From Microplitis mediator (lineage: Eukaryota; Arthropoda; Insecta; Hymenoptera; Braconidae), in NCBI RefSeq assembly GCF_029852145.1, contig NC_079973.1:2604001-2668000 (forward strand): 64,000 nucleotides of DNA, read 5' to 3'. The notes under the pieces are model-generated. The model was not told where the DNA came from, ran no database searches, and saw only the letters and a program-made list of their open reading frames with translations. This document shows, piece by piece, positions 47,935 through 59,075 of this stretch (positions are counted from its first letter, which is position 1; every line of letters starts with the position of its first letter). The translations under genes and the position numbers were made by a program.

Positions 47935-49749
47935 ATAAAATATATAGAATATAAAAGAAGGACTCGTGGGAAAAAGGCGACCGGAAATGCAGTACCGGTC
48001 TACATCCGTTTATCTTTATCTTCTTTAAACTTCATCTTATATTTTTTTACTACAATTTATAAATAATTTTTAAATTATTAGCATCTCTATTATTAAATCC
48101 CCAGTTATTTTAGAATTTAATATACAAAAAATTAACCATTTAATAATAAATGCTTAAATATATATAATTTGAGTAAAGTAAAATTAAAAAAAAAAAAAAA
48201 AATGACGTAATAAAATAAGTAGAAACATAAATTGCGAACAAGTAAAAGGTACAAACAATACATCTCGCAATTAATTTGTTAATTAGAGGCCACTGAATCC
48301 GCAAAAAGAATATATACATATATATAAGTATATAGAAGAAAAATAAATGAATAGTACGTAGCAAGAGTCTGCAAGTGAAAATGTGGCCTTGTGTTTCAAC
48401 GTCTCTTTCGTCATGACCTACGAGTGAGTTACATCTTCCAAGTAAACATTTAAGTTAAAGTTAAAGTGTTTTTAAGGTGCAGTAACCTCATCTTGGATCT
48501 ACTTCTCAGTAACCCGCGATCTCATTAGATTGGGCAACATAAACAAGCCATCCAACTACACAGCAGTAAAATACAAATTTATTTAGCCGTCTCGGTAATT
48601 AGTAAGAGGAGTCTCGTGACTCGTGTCACAGACCTTTACACTCTGCCTCATCCAGGTCTTTATCCAACGGGTGATTAACGCAGTGCCTGCCCAGAATCAT
48701 CATCTTCATAAATAAAATAACTGAGAACCAGACGACTGCCCGATTTAATTTCACTCAACCAAGACTTTTTACTCTCTGTTTATCCGCCTCCTGACGAACA
48801 ACAAGAGGAGGCGCCTTCGTGACTTCCTACAACTCCTATAACTCAAAGAAACGCAACAGAGAATCCTTTCTCTCATCCTGCAATACTCTATTATCAATAG
48901 CATTCCCACGGGGACAATGACTTTCTCTAAATAAACATTTCACTTATTTATACATACATACATATATATATTTATTATATATTATATATTACACATTACA
49001 CATCACCCATTAAACTTTCTAATGTCGGCAAAATGCTAAACTCAATTTTTTTAACGCTCGTTTATCAGCGACACCCGCATCACGACCCGCATGCAGCTGA
49101 TGACTTTTTCCAGCCTAGAAAAATGGTCTGATAAATCCTCCGGTAACCGGTACACGCAAGGGTAATAAAACCCTCGTCAAGTTCTCCAAGTATACTCTGG
49201 AGTATCGTGTGCATGTACGGGCTTGTCTATTCCATCTGCTCGCAAGCTTCTCCGCGAACAAAACCCAACAAAAAAAGTTTATAAGAGGCACTTTGTCTAG
49301 GTACATATTAACTTCTTCACCTATACTCTGTACTCAAGCCTTGAATTATCTCGCAATTATAAAACCGACGACAGAAAGTTGATAAAAAAAAATAATTTAA
49401 AAAATTGCAACCTATAATTCAAGGGATAGAATTTAAAAGTGATAATGTAATATTTTAAAAATATTGCACCGCGACATCAGATAAATTTGATATTTCTCCT
49501 GCCTATTTCGCCCTATAAATATCTGATAAGCATCAGCATTCATAGTTATTCCCCGAGGCGTTAGTGGTAAATCGATCGTAGTACCGATAGTACCCATAAA
49601 TACGTATGTCACAATAGAAAATATTTTTACATCAGTAACAACGTCCCCATATAGTTCCCTACTCATACCATAGCTCCAGCAAAAGCCATTTCTCTTTTCT
49701 TTATTTACTTTTTTTATTCAAAACTATTTATAACAATTTATCTTATAAA

Positions 49750-49820
49750 TGTCTTAGGGTTCTTGGGTCTCAGGTCCCAGGTCTTAGGTCTGCAGTCCCA
49801 GGTCTTGGGTCTTGAATCTC
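49750..49820 (+). repeat. Decamer repeat of GGTCTCAGGT / GGTCTTGGGT type
   Basis: About six imperfect copies of (A/G)GGTC(T/C)(C/T)(A/G)GGTCT follow each other. GC-rich relative to its surroundings. Confidence 0.7.
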
Positions 49821-50680
49821 TTGTCGAGAGTACCAGCAGTTTACGTAAGCTCGCGGCTGTGCCCACACGTATCTTCGCGCGTTTTGCATAAATGCCTGCG
49901 AGGACTCTGGTGTCTGGGTCTGGAGTTTACTCTCTCCAGGACTCGGGGCCATGGATATAGAAATAGTATACTAAATATAGTAGATAGAAGCTTGTGTCGT
50001 TGATAAAAAAAAAATATCAACGCGGTAGGCACCCTGAGGTTATCGAGGCGCGATAATACTCGCGAAAGAGCTTTTAGTTGTGGGCGGGATCGACAATGAG
50101 CTTTGCTTTACACTATAAATTTATATTTATATTTATATGTATGTAGATATAGATTTGTAAGACTTTAGCTCGCCGACTATCGGAATTAGATGATCGCTGT
50201 ATGGAGTCCGTTAATTTGCCACGCGCCAGTCGAACTCTTCTATGCGATAGCGTCACTAATTATTTATTAATGATCGCCTTTAGTTAGTCATCATGTATTT
50301 TAAAATATTGATCTTACTAAATAAAAATAATGATCTTTTGTATGAAGTATAATAATGTAAAAAAAAATTATTGGATTAAAAACGCTAAATAATAAACATG
50401 GTCTGAGTAGCGACTGAAAAGGAATCATGACTGGCATAAATGAAAGTCACGGTTCATTAAAATTTATAATATATCTATGTACGATGTACATATAAATTTT
50501 TTTTTAAAACACTAAAAATAATATAATGGGATATAGAATTTTCTGGAATTATTTATGGCTTCAAAGACCGACGAGGACGACAATTGATGATGGATTTAAA
50601 AATGAAGGAAAATTGCTTGAGATAATAATAGTAATTTAAATTTTGCTGGCACGCGTATCGTTTTATTCGTTAAATTATTA

Positions 50681-50774
50681 CACTAAAATATTTACGGATT
50701 TAAATTCGAAGTGAATTTGGATTTAAATGAAATTCGCAATCACTCCAAACTCCCTCCTGAATTTTTAGTGTAAA
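50681..50774. repeat. Short family C copy
   Basis: ACACTAAAATATTTACGGAT at the left and CTGAATTTTTAGTGT at the right are inverted ends. GAAGTGAATTTGG and GCAATCACTCC are C motifs. An internally deleted C. Confidence 0.6.
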
Positions 50775-50892
50775 TTTCGCCTGATTTTTTTTTGTACGCA
50801 CTAGAAAAAATCGGGAGTGAATTCAAAGTGATCTGGATTTTATTTAAATCCTCATTCACTCGGATTCGGAGTTTTAATCTTAAAATAAATTC

Positions 50893-51047
50893 ATGATACT
50901 GCAGTCAGCCGACGTCTAATAATTTTTGGATTTTTTTTAAAGCGTTAAATTATAAAATAAAAATATTTGAAAAAATTGCACTTATAGTTTTTTGAATTTT
51001 CTACATGTGCATATTATTATTTTTTTTTTTTTTTTGTAATTGATCAT
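50893..51047. mobile_element. Family A MITE, copy 10 (internally deleted)
   Basis: Left end ATGATACTGCAGTCAGCCGA and the hairpin region TGCACTTATAG / CTACATGTGCA are present. The right quarter is missing apart from a possible terminal GATCAT. Confidence 0.75.
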
Positions 51048-51098
51048 AAATAAAATTCCCTTCCGAGTGAATTTTACTCCAAGGGGATTAAATAAATA

Positions 51099-51302
51099 AT
51101 GATATTGAAGTTAGCAGACGTCTGACAGTTTTTGATTTTTTTTTACAAACGATTAACTATAAAAAAAAAATATTTTGGAAAATTGCACCTATAGTTCATT
51201 AAATTTTCTACATGTGTATATTTTTAGTTTTTTTTTTTTTTGTAATTTATTTGTTGAACAAAAACCCGAAAATTTGTAACTGTCTGTTAACTTCAGGATC
51301 GT
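51099..51302. mobile_element. Family A MITE, copy 11
   Basis: Ends ATGATATTGAAG and CTTCAGGATCGT, flanked by the 8-bp repeat AATAAATA at 51091-51098 and 51303-51310. Confidence 0.9.
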
Positions 51303-51469
51303 AATAAATACAGTCATCTGCTCCGGATTTAATCCACGTTCACTCCGCAAATTTTTTAGTGTATAGTAGAAGTGCCATTTGTGGCCACTGCTCCATTTTG
51401 TGACACTTAATACTTTACTTAATTAATAAAAAAGTATTAGATTCAAAACCTTAATTACATCATTCTGTT

Positions 51470-51671
51470 ATGATACTGAAGTCGGCAGACAATTAAAATT
51501 TTTTTGATTTTTTTTAACAATTAAATTTGAAGAAAAAAAAAAAAAAAAAAATATACACATGTAGAAAATTAAAAAAACTATGAGTGCAATTTTTTCAAAT
51601 ATTTTTTTTTTTAATAATTTATCATTTTTTAAAAAATCAAAAAATTATTAGACCGCTAATTTCAGTATCAT
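51470..51671. mobile_element. Family A MITE, copy 12
   Basis: Ends ATGATACTGAAG and TTTCAGTATCAT, flanked by ATTCTGTT at 51462-51469 and 51672-51679. This copy lies in unique DNA, so the duplication is easy to read. Confidence 0.9.
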
Positions 51672-52465
51672 ATTCTGTTGATTACAAATTATTTTATTTT
51701 TAATTTCCAAGCCGCCAAAACTGACCCTAAAGTGTCCAAAGACGTACTTCTATCCTCCATGTTTACATATTTACACATATAAGTATTAGTTTAGTGTAAT
51801 AGAAATAAAAGCGAGACGTGTAACAACAACAAGTTATAACATAAGATAAGATGCATAAATAAAAGTGGAGTCGGTATGAACCCACAATGGACTGTACTGG
51901 ATATCTATAGAGATATAGATAGGTACTGGTGTATAATATAACTTGGAAGAAATATACAACGTTATGCGCGTATTATCCGGCGTGGAGCCATAAAAGTCTT
52001 TGGCCAGCTACCAGTCATGTTTAAGGCATGAACCGACCGGGACCGAGCTCGAGCCTCTCGGGTACCGAACAGAGACAGAAGTACAGGCATAAAGGGATAA
52101 AAAGTTATCATACAATAATATTATACGTTTATGTATTTATGTATGGATAATATATAAGTATATGTAAGGGGGGTAGTCGGCCGCGCGTACTATTTTTCGA
52201 AATGAATAAATGTTAATTCGCGGCACTATAATAATTACTTTACGAGCGGACTATCGGCGTAATCACTTTAATAGCCAGTCATGTCAGAGCGTATTGCTGG
52301 ATGCTAGTGAAGAAGAAGAAGAACCTGGATGATGTGGTAGTGGTAGCATCTGAGAAGAGTTACTCGTAAGAATTCATCGCCGCGGGGTTTTACGAGGCCA
52401 CTATACCCATTCTTGGTATATATGCACCACTAGAGATCAAGTTCCGAGAGCATAATCTCAAGAGC

Positions 52466-52516
52466 AACAGCACTAGCACTAGCACTAGTACCAGTACCAG
52501 CACTGGTACCAGTAAC
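52466..52516. repeat. Hexamer repeat CACTAG / TACCAG
   Basis: AGCACTAGCACTAGCACTAG followed by TACCAGTACCAG and CACTGGTACCAGT, directly visible. Confidence 0.8.
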
Positions 52517-53256
52517 CAGCCAACTCTTAGATTTGCAATGATGGTTAAAAGTTAATTGTCAGTGAGTTTATTTCTGCTGAAGATGTCGGGTTATAAAAAT
52601 TAGAGGCTTAATAAAAGTAACCGAGGAATTTTGTCTGACGTCTGAGCGAACGTTGAAAAAGTAAATTAATATAAAAAATGAAATGTCACCAATTATTCCC
52701 GAGGCGTTCTTGTTGAATTATATATATATGTCTCAAGTTAAAAATAAATCTAAAAAGAGAGGAGGGAAAAAATTTATAGAGGAGAAGAGTTAAATAAAAA
52801 TAATAAGACAAGTGAAGAGGAACAGGTACAGCGGCAGCCTTGAAGAAGAAGAGTCCTTGTTGCTTGTGAGGAACAGAGAGGACGTGAGGCTCCAATTAAA
52901 ATAAACGTACGTCGGTTTTCTTCTCGTCACTCTTGAGATCCTTTGGCCGTCCGCCTCCGTCCACCTTCTCATCCTCATCCTCATCCTCGGTCTTATTCAC
53001 CACCACCTTAACTTAACTTTTATATACTTAGCTACGTCTCTTTATACTTATCCTGGGCAAGTCCGCGAGCGCGGTGACTTTGTCACTCTTGTGTTACATC
53101 GAAGAATAAAGAAAACTATCCACTTGATAGTTGACCGTTTCTGCACGTAGTGCTAGTTAAGCGCGAATGCTCCGACGCGTTTCTTTTCTATATCTCCGTC
53201 GCCATATGTCGCCACAAAGGGATCAACGACTCTTCCATTCCACGACTACTAGATCT

Positions 53257-53284
53257 ACTCACTCACTCACTCACTCACTCACTT
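53257..53284. repeat. (CACT)n microsatellite
   Basis: Seven tandem CACT units, directly visible. Confidence 0.9.
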
Positions 53285-55651
53285 ATACCAGGGAGATCTA
53301 GCAAGAAAAGTAGTATCTGACGCCGCTGATGGTATTTTACCACGGTATTGGACACTAAGAAATAACTTTTAAAACGACAACGACACGGCATTGGCTGGTT
53401 TTCGTTCCTGGAAAAAGGACATATATTTTCTCCATCACCAGCAAAACTTATAAAGTCTAAACAAAGAGCATCAGGACAATAAATATCCACAAATGCTTGG
53501 CAGGATCCTCACGTTACAACGTGTCCTTCGCGCCTTGTCTCAAATGCATCTTCTTTTTTCCCGTACTGAGCTAAGGATTCTCCCTGGACTCTTACACGCT
53601 TACCGATTCAGTAGCTGATAGGCGATCGATAGAATATTGAAAGCTTTTGTCCAGCTCGAGGATGACACGCCAGCTGGTTAATAAATATTCAAAGTGCTGG
53701 AGATAACTCGCTAAATGTCGCTGGGAAAATTCTGACGCGATTGAGGACATTGTTTTTGCAAAACGGCAGGACGCGGGAATCTTTGCAAGCAGAATATTGC
53801 GTGAAGAAATAATAAAACATGTCCGGGGAATGAAGAAGCTTTGAATGCTTCGATTATCGATTCGCGCGAGAAAGAGAGACGGGGATAGTCTGGGATCAGG
53901 TGGATTCGAAGTGTTCTTTACATAAACATGAAGCTGAGGAATGGGTCTGGTCTTGGTGGCAACGTCTGCTCCTGCTACCGACCGCTGCCGTCCCGATTAC
54001 TAATCGCCCTCGGAGACATTTCGAATTATTCTGAGTGTGCAATTGAAATGTTTTATGCCCTCAATTAAATGTTTTTTTTTACCATTCAATTTATTTTTTA
54101 TTCAATTTGGGCTGCGGGTTTAAAAAAGAAGAGTTAAAATGAATGAATAAAATAACTTGTGTGTATCTTTGGACAATTTACGATGTGCAGCGAAGATGTT
54201 CGCGGACGGAACCCGCACGTTTTCAGTGGGATGTTCGGGAATTCTTTTAGTCTGGCCCTTTTATCCCGGTGTATTTTTCAGTTAACACTCGATCACAAGT
54301 CCCCTCGTCCTTCTGCACAATAATATATTTCTATTCTCACGAATTTTCTGTTCCATTGTCTCATTCTGCGTCTCATAGGAAACTAAGACTACTCACTGCC
54401 GATATCCGACCCCAGAGAATCGGTATGTTACGTAACATCTTACCCGCAGTGCCTCAGAAGTACTAAATAAAACTCATGTGTTATCTTCAGTCTCGTATTA
54501 TTGCGAGCCAGCAAAAAAAGAACAAGAATTTCTTACAATAAAATACCACATATGTTTCCTTTGAATATCTGGCCTCGGAATTTATTCGAGAAAGCCGGCA
54601 AATTTCTTTTTAATAAAAAAAAAATAAGTTAATTCACCGCTCAAATTTTTTTACGCAAAAAGTAACACGACTCGACGTTTTCTGATAAATATTTTGCCGA
54701 AATAATAATAATATTTTATTATTAAATTGAAATATCAAAGAAATTTTCTATAAGAATTTATCGCTGATGCCAAGAATCCGCGGAATGTTTCGTTTAGAAG
54801 ATGCTCTCACTCGATTTATATCGAAATCGATTTCATTTTTATATAAAAACATTTATTGTGCAACCGAGCATTGACCTGAGGAAATAAAATATTCAGAAAA
54901 TAAAATAAAAAAATTCCTACTCAAAAACATTTAAATTAAAAAAAAAGAGCTGATATCATTGTCTTTTGTCAAAGATAAATTGAGAAAGAAAGTTTGTGTT
55001 AGGGACGAGTGCGTGGGCAGGAAGAGTCTGCAGACTCGAGTGAACTCAACCACACCCTGACTCACCATCATCAGCAAATAAATAAAAAGTTAAAAAAAAT
55101 AAAACAAACAAACAAATAATCAGACAAGTTAAATGACACAAAGCAATAAGCAATAAAAGGGTTAGTGCATTGATTTCCCCCTGATAGCCGGAGTGAATAA
55201 AACAGCCTCTCAGCTTCAGCACCTTCGGACAGATGGATGACTGACGAGTTGTAGAAGCAGAAAGAAGACATGCGTGGGTGGACGTCGACAAGAGCTCGTC
55301 GCTGTAACTTTACTATGCACACCATAGTATTATAAGAACATACATAGTATATATGTACAGTGTACACTTATAGTAGGAGGACGCGGATCGGACATTGAAT
55401 TAAATATAAAGAGAGATAAGCTCGGATTTGCGGAAGGGCAGTTATTCAAATCGACAGTAGCATCCATCCAAGATGCAAATCGGTATCGGTCATTTATAAT
55501 GTCGCTCCCGGAATGCGGATTGACGACTCGTCTACTTCTACTAGATCATCTACTCTACTATTTTTCTATCTTAGAAAATAACGATTTTTTCCCGCGAAAA
55601 ATTTTTTACATTTTAAATTTAAATCGAAAAATTGCGGGGAGAGAAAAATTT

Positions 55652-55856
55652 ATGATACTGAAGTTAGCTGACGTCTAATCATTTTTGGATTTTTTTAAAA
55701 ATGATAAATTATAAAAAAATAAAATATTCAAAAAATTGCACCGATAGATTTTTTAATTTTCTACATGCGCATATTTTTATTTTTTAAATTTTTTTGTAAT
55801 TAATTTGTTGAATAAAAATCCAAAAATTGTTAATCATCTGCTAACTTCGGGGTCAT
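55652..55856. mobile_element. Family A MITE, copy 13
   Basis: Ends ATGATACTGAAG and CTTCGGGGTCAT, followed six bases later by copy 14. Contains the TGCACCGATAG / CTACATGCGCA hairpin region. Confidence 0.85.
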
Positions 55857-55862
55857 AAATTT

Positions 55863-56056
55863 ATGATACTGAAGTTAGCTGACGTCTAATAATTTTTGAA
55901 TTTTTTTAAAAACGATAAATTATAAAAAAATAAAATATTCAAAAAATTGCACCAATAGCTTTTTTAATTTTCTACATGCGCATATTTTTATTTTTTTGTA
56001 ATTAATTTGTTGAGCAAAAATCCGAAAATTGTTAATCGTCTGCCAACTTCAGGATA
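55863..56056. mobile_element. Family A MITE, copy 14
   Basis: Start ATGATACTGAAG, end CTTCAGGATA. Very close to copy 13 in sequence: both have GTTAGCTGACGTCTAAT and TACATGCGCATATTTTTAT. The pair probably arose by local duplication. Confidence 0.85.
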
Positions 56057-56118
56057 AAAATTTTTTCTGTCATTTTACGATACAAAATTTTTCTCGCGCC
56101 AAGAAATCCTTTTTTTCT

Positions 56119-58358
56119 GCGTAGCAAATATTTTTTTCTCTCGACTTATGATAATTTTCTCTCCTCGCTATTTTTGTCCCCCGATTTTAATTCAATGATT
56201 TATAGTTTCGTGTTTTTTTTTTTTACAAATAAAATAATATATTTTTGGACTTGACCCGATGCCACTGGTTCGTTGTACCGATGCATCATCTTGTCGCGCT
56301 GGGAGGTTCCACTGCGCGAATACAATGGGAATGAACATCGATTCGCGATTCTCAAGAAGGAATTCACTCGCGGTCCTTCCTGTATCACGAGTAGATCGAC
56401 CAGTACTATGCCATATCCAGTCTCCAAGATTCCTCTTTACTTTAATACTTTTACTAGACTACACAACAACAACAACAACAACAACAACTACTACTACTTA
56501 ACTTACATTACAAACACACGGTGTGTTTATGGCCTTTTGTAACTCGGCGTCAGTATTAGTAAACATAATGATGCACACTATTATAACTATAAATATACGT
56601 ACTATAGCCATCCCCTGCGGGTTTTCTTTTACGTAACTGGCTCGCCGGCCACGTGGCCTCATTAAGACTACAGGGCTCGTATGCCGGAAGAAGATCGTCT
56701 GTAAATTATTGCCATACATGGCCGACGATACTCGATCGTACTCGCCGCAGATCCATCGATCTTCTTACTGCTCTCTTTGCTGATTATCTTACATATTACG
56801 CATGACGCACTGCGCACTTCAATAAATATCTGCAGCAATAACTCAACATTATGCTACACATAAAAAATAATCAGTGTCATAAAAAATTTATAGAGGTCAT
56901 TTAAATCCAAAATCACTTATAAGGTTTAATTTTTTTTCTCAACTTCGAGTCCGAAAAATAAAACGTCAGCGACAATGGATGAAAAATGATAAGTCGAGCG
57001 AAGAGAACGTGGATATGATAAAAAATAATAAAAAAAAAAGTATAACCCGAGGGCATTTTAAGCGATTATCGGAAATTGCGCTCGAGCGTTGACCGGGAAT
57101 AACTGTCCGGCTTACGCGGTGCTGAGTTGTATAGAGATGTGGCCGTGATCTTGATGCTGGTGAGTTGAGAGCAACAGAGTAAGAAACAACGTATCCATAC
57201 AATTTAAAAGCCTTGAATATACGGTACACCCTTTCTCTGTATACATCAGTTTGATGTTTATGTTTATGTTCATGTCCATGTACTGCAGATCTCGACGTAT
57301 CTTCACTCACCCTGGCCTGTATCTTTTTCGATCCGGTCACACCTGCTGACCAATTTCGTCTCGATGTCTCTAAAAAACCGGCAATTCCTTACTTTCACTT
57401 TAACCATTTCACATCCGGTGGAGTTTATAACCACCGACAAAACAAATAAGAGAAAAGTAAATTGATGCCTTATTATGTGTAATTATTTCAAACTGTAGAT
57501 TATTTATATATTTATTTATTTATTTATGTATGTGGTTTATTTTTTATAAAATAAGTGGACCAAAATAACTGGTCAGAGTGCAGTTATACATCGCGTTAAA
57601 CACCAGGAAGAGTATGTAGTCTACTGTACTGCTGAGGATTGGACTTAACTGGTTATCGGTATTGAGAATCTAACTTGCTCGGTGATATCTCGTTATCCCA
57701 ACTAATGCTGCTTTAAGATAAACCTCATCCAGTTTGTATACCGTTACACGGAATACTCATTTCCTGCTAACAATTTAACTCTAAATCTACGCTAATAAAT
57801 TCATTGACCGGTTGATTTAAGGCAATAAATCCTCGGGAGCTTGGGGTAAATTTTTCAATATATCTCGTAAAAATTGAAACAAAATTGATCCCTGATAATA
57901 CTGGGTATTGTTATTGTAATTGTCGCGATGTTATCTGGTGTGGGAGAGCACCAGGCTCCGGGTGGATCGTATTACGTTCGCGAGAAGTCAATGATCTTGA
58001 TCGTGATCATACGTGCGCCCGTTCACCTTCGAGTGCTCTGCTCTTCACTCATATATTTATGTATCTATACATATATAACTGAGGATATTTATATATATTT
58101 TATCAGTCAAACCCGTAGACACATTAATCGATACCAGATTTATTTATTTTATTCCTGGTTTTTTGCATTAAATGTCAATTTGAATAATTTCGGCAAAATC
58201 GTAAATAAATTTTTTTGAAAAAAATAACGAGAATTTAAATTCGTGAGAAAAAAATGTCATTTGTTTACTTTTAGTTTTTTGTCAGATTATGACTCGATCG
58301 ATAAAAATAAAATGTATGAGACAAGATCGTCTTGGAAATTTTAAAAAAAAATTCTTAT
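56119..58358. other. Unique DNA, GC-richer in parts
   Basis: A (CAA)n/(CTA)n microsatellite lies at 56464-56498. The ORFs at 56259-56542, 56966-57340 and 57885-58218 overlap one another in different frames and have no domains, so none is called. Confidence 0.4.
56464..56498. repeat. (CAA)n / (CTA)n microsatellite
   Basis: Nine CAA units then CTA units; it gives poly-Thr or poly-Asn in spurious ORFs. Confidence 0.9.
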
Positions 58359-58394
58359 ACTGAAAAAAATTTGCGGAGTGAACGCGGATTAAAT

Positions 58395-58854
58395 ATGATC
58401 CTGAAGTTAGTAGACAATTAACAATTTTCGGATTTTTTTTCAACAAATCAATTTAAAAAAAAACATTAAACTAAAAAAATGCACATGTAGAAAATTTAAA
58501 AAACAATAGAATCTATAGTTTTTTTTATAATTTTTGGCCCAGTCTACTATAGATGCAATTTTTTATAATATTGTTTTTTTTTTTTTTAATTAATAAATAT
58601 TAAAAAAATTATAAGACGTCGACTAACTTCAGAAATGAGTGTGAATGTAGCAGACATCAGACAAATTTCCAATTTTCAATAAATAGAGTAAATAATTAAT
58701 AAAATAGAATTTTAAAAAAATGCGCATTTAAAAAATTAACAAATTAATAAGTGCATTTTTTATAAATATTATTTTTTAAATTATTTACTCTATTTATTCA
58801 TAATTTTAAATTTGTCTGATGTCTGCTACATTCACACTCATACTTCAGTATTAT
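58395..58854. mobile_element. Family A MITE, copy 15, split by B
   Basis: Ends ATGATCCTGAAG and CTTCAGTATTAT, flanked by GATTAAAT at 58387-58394 and 58855-58862. A further short palindromic AATCTATAG/CTATAGATG addition sits in its centre. Its right terminus is interrupted by B (58635-58841). Confidence 0.85.
58635..58841. mobile_element. Family B MITE, well-preserved copy (inside A15)
   Basis: Starts ATGAGTGTGAATGTAGCAGA and ends TCTGCTACATTCACACTCAT, perfect 20-base inverted ends. Pairing continues inward (CATCAGACAAATTT against its complement, and AATAAATAGAGTAAATAATT). It is flanked by ACTTCAGAA and ACTTCAGTA, a 9-bp duplication with one change. Non-coding. Confidence 0.9.
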
Positions 58855-59075
58855 GATTAAATCTGGAGTGAATTCGGAGCGGATGATTGTTTATTTTATT
58901 TAATCCCTTTGGAGTGCATGCGGATTGAAATAAAATTCAGATCACTCCGAAATCACTCGTCTGAAAAAATAAACTCCCAATTTACCCATATACGGAGTAA
59001 TTTTTTCTGAAACTTCGAACTCCCATTGAATTCAAATTTAAATAAAACCCGCAATCACTCCCAATTTTTCCAGTT

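Larger units (their letters stand above)
47080..50679. other. Unique DNA, GC-richer in parts
   Basis: The longest repeat-poor stretch in this part of the window. It holds a CA microsatellite, a perfect hairpin at 47891-47934 and a decamer repeat at 49750-49820. Short ORFs at 47238, 49115, 49433 and 49770-50032 have no supporting features. A regulatory role or a missed non-coding exon cannot be excluded. Confidence 0.4.
50800..51363. repeat. Family C element carrying two A insertions
   Basis: Starts CACTAGAAAAAATCGGGAGT and ends CGCAAATTTTTTAGTGTA. C sequence is continuous if the A copies at 50893-51047 and 51099-51302 are removed: TTCGGAGTTTTAATCTTAAA, ATTCCCTTCCGAGTGAATTT, GGATTTAATCCACGTTCACT. 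Evidence for at least two separate insertions. Confidence 0.75.
51680..55574. other. Longest repeat-poor, GC-richer stretch
   Basis: Nearly 4 kb without interspersed repeats. It contains a CACTAG/TACCAG repeat (52466-52516) and a (CACT)n microsatellite (53257-53284). Several ORFs of 60-98 codons lack protein character. If the gene at the right edge has enhancers in this non-coding DNA, this is a plausible place to look. Confidence 0.45.
55575..56118. repeat. Family F-like element carrying two A copies
   Basis: The left part has TTTTTTCCCGCGAAAAATTT then TTTACA. The right part has ACAAAATTTTTCTCGCGCCA and AGAAATCCTTTTTTTCTGCG. Both flank a tandem pair of A copies (55652-55856 and 55863-56056). 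Confidence 0.55.
58359..59075. repeat. Family C element, copy 5, host of a double nesting (A and B)
   Basis: Starts ACTGAAAAAAATTTGCGGAG and ends CTCCCAATTTTTCCAGT. C body resumes at 58855 with GATTAAATCTGGAGTGAATT after the A/B composite. The right part matches C3 (CGGATTGAAATAAAATTCAG, ATCACTCCGAAATCACTCG). Confidence 0.8.
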
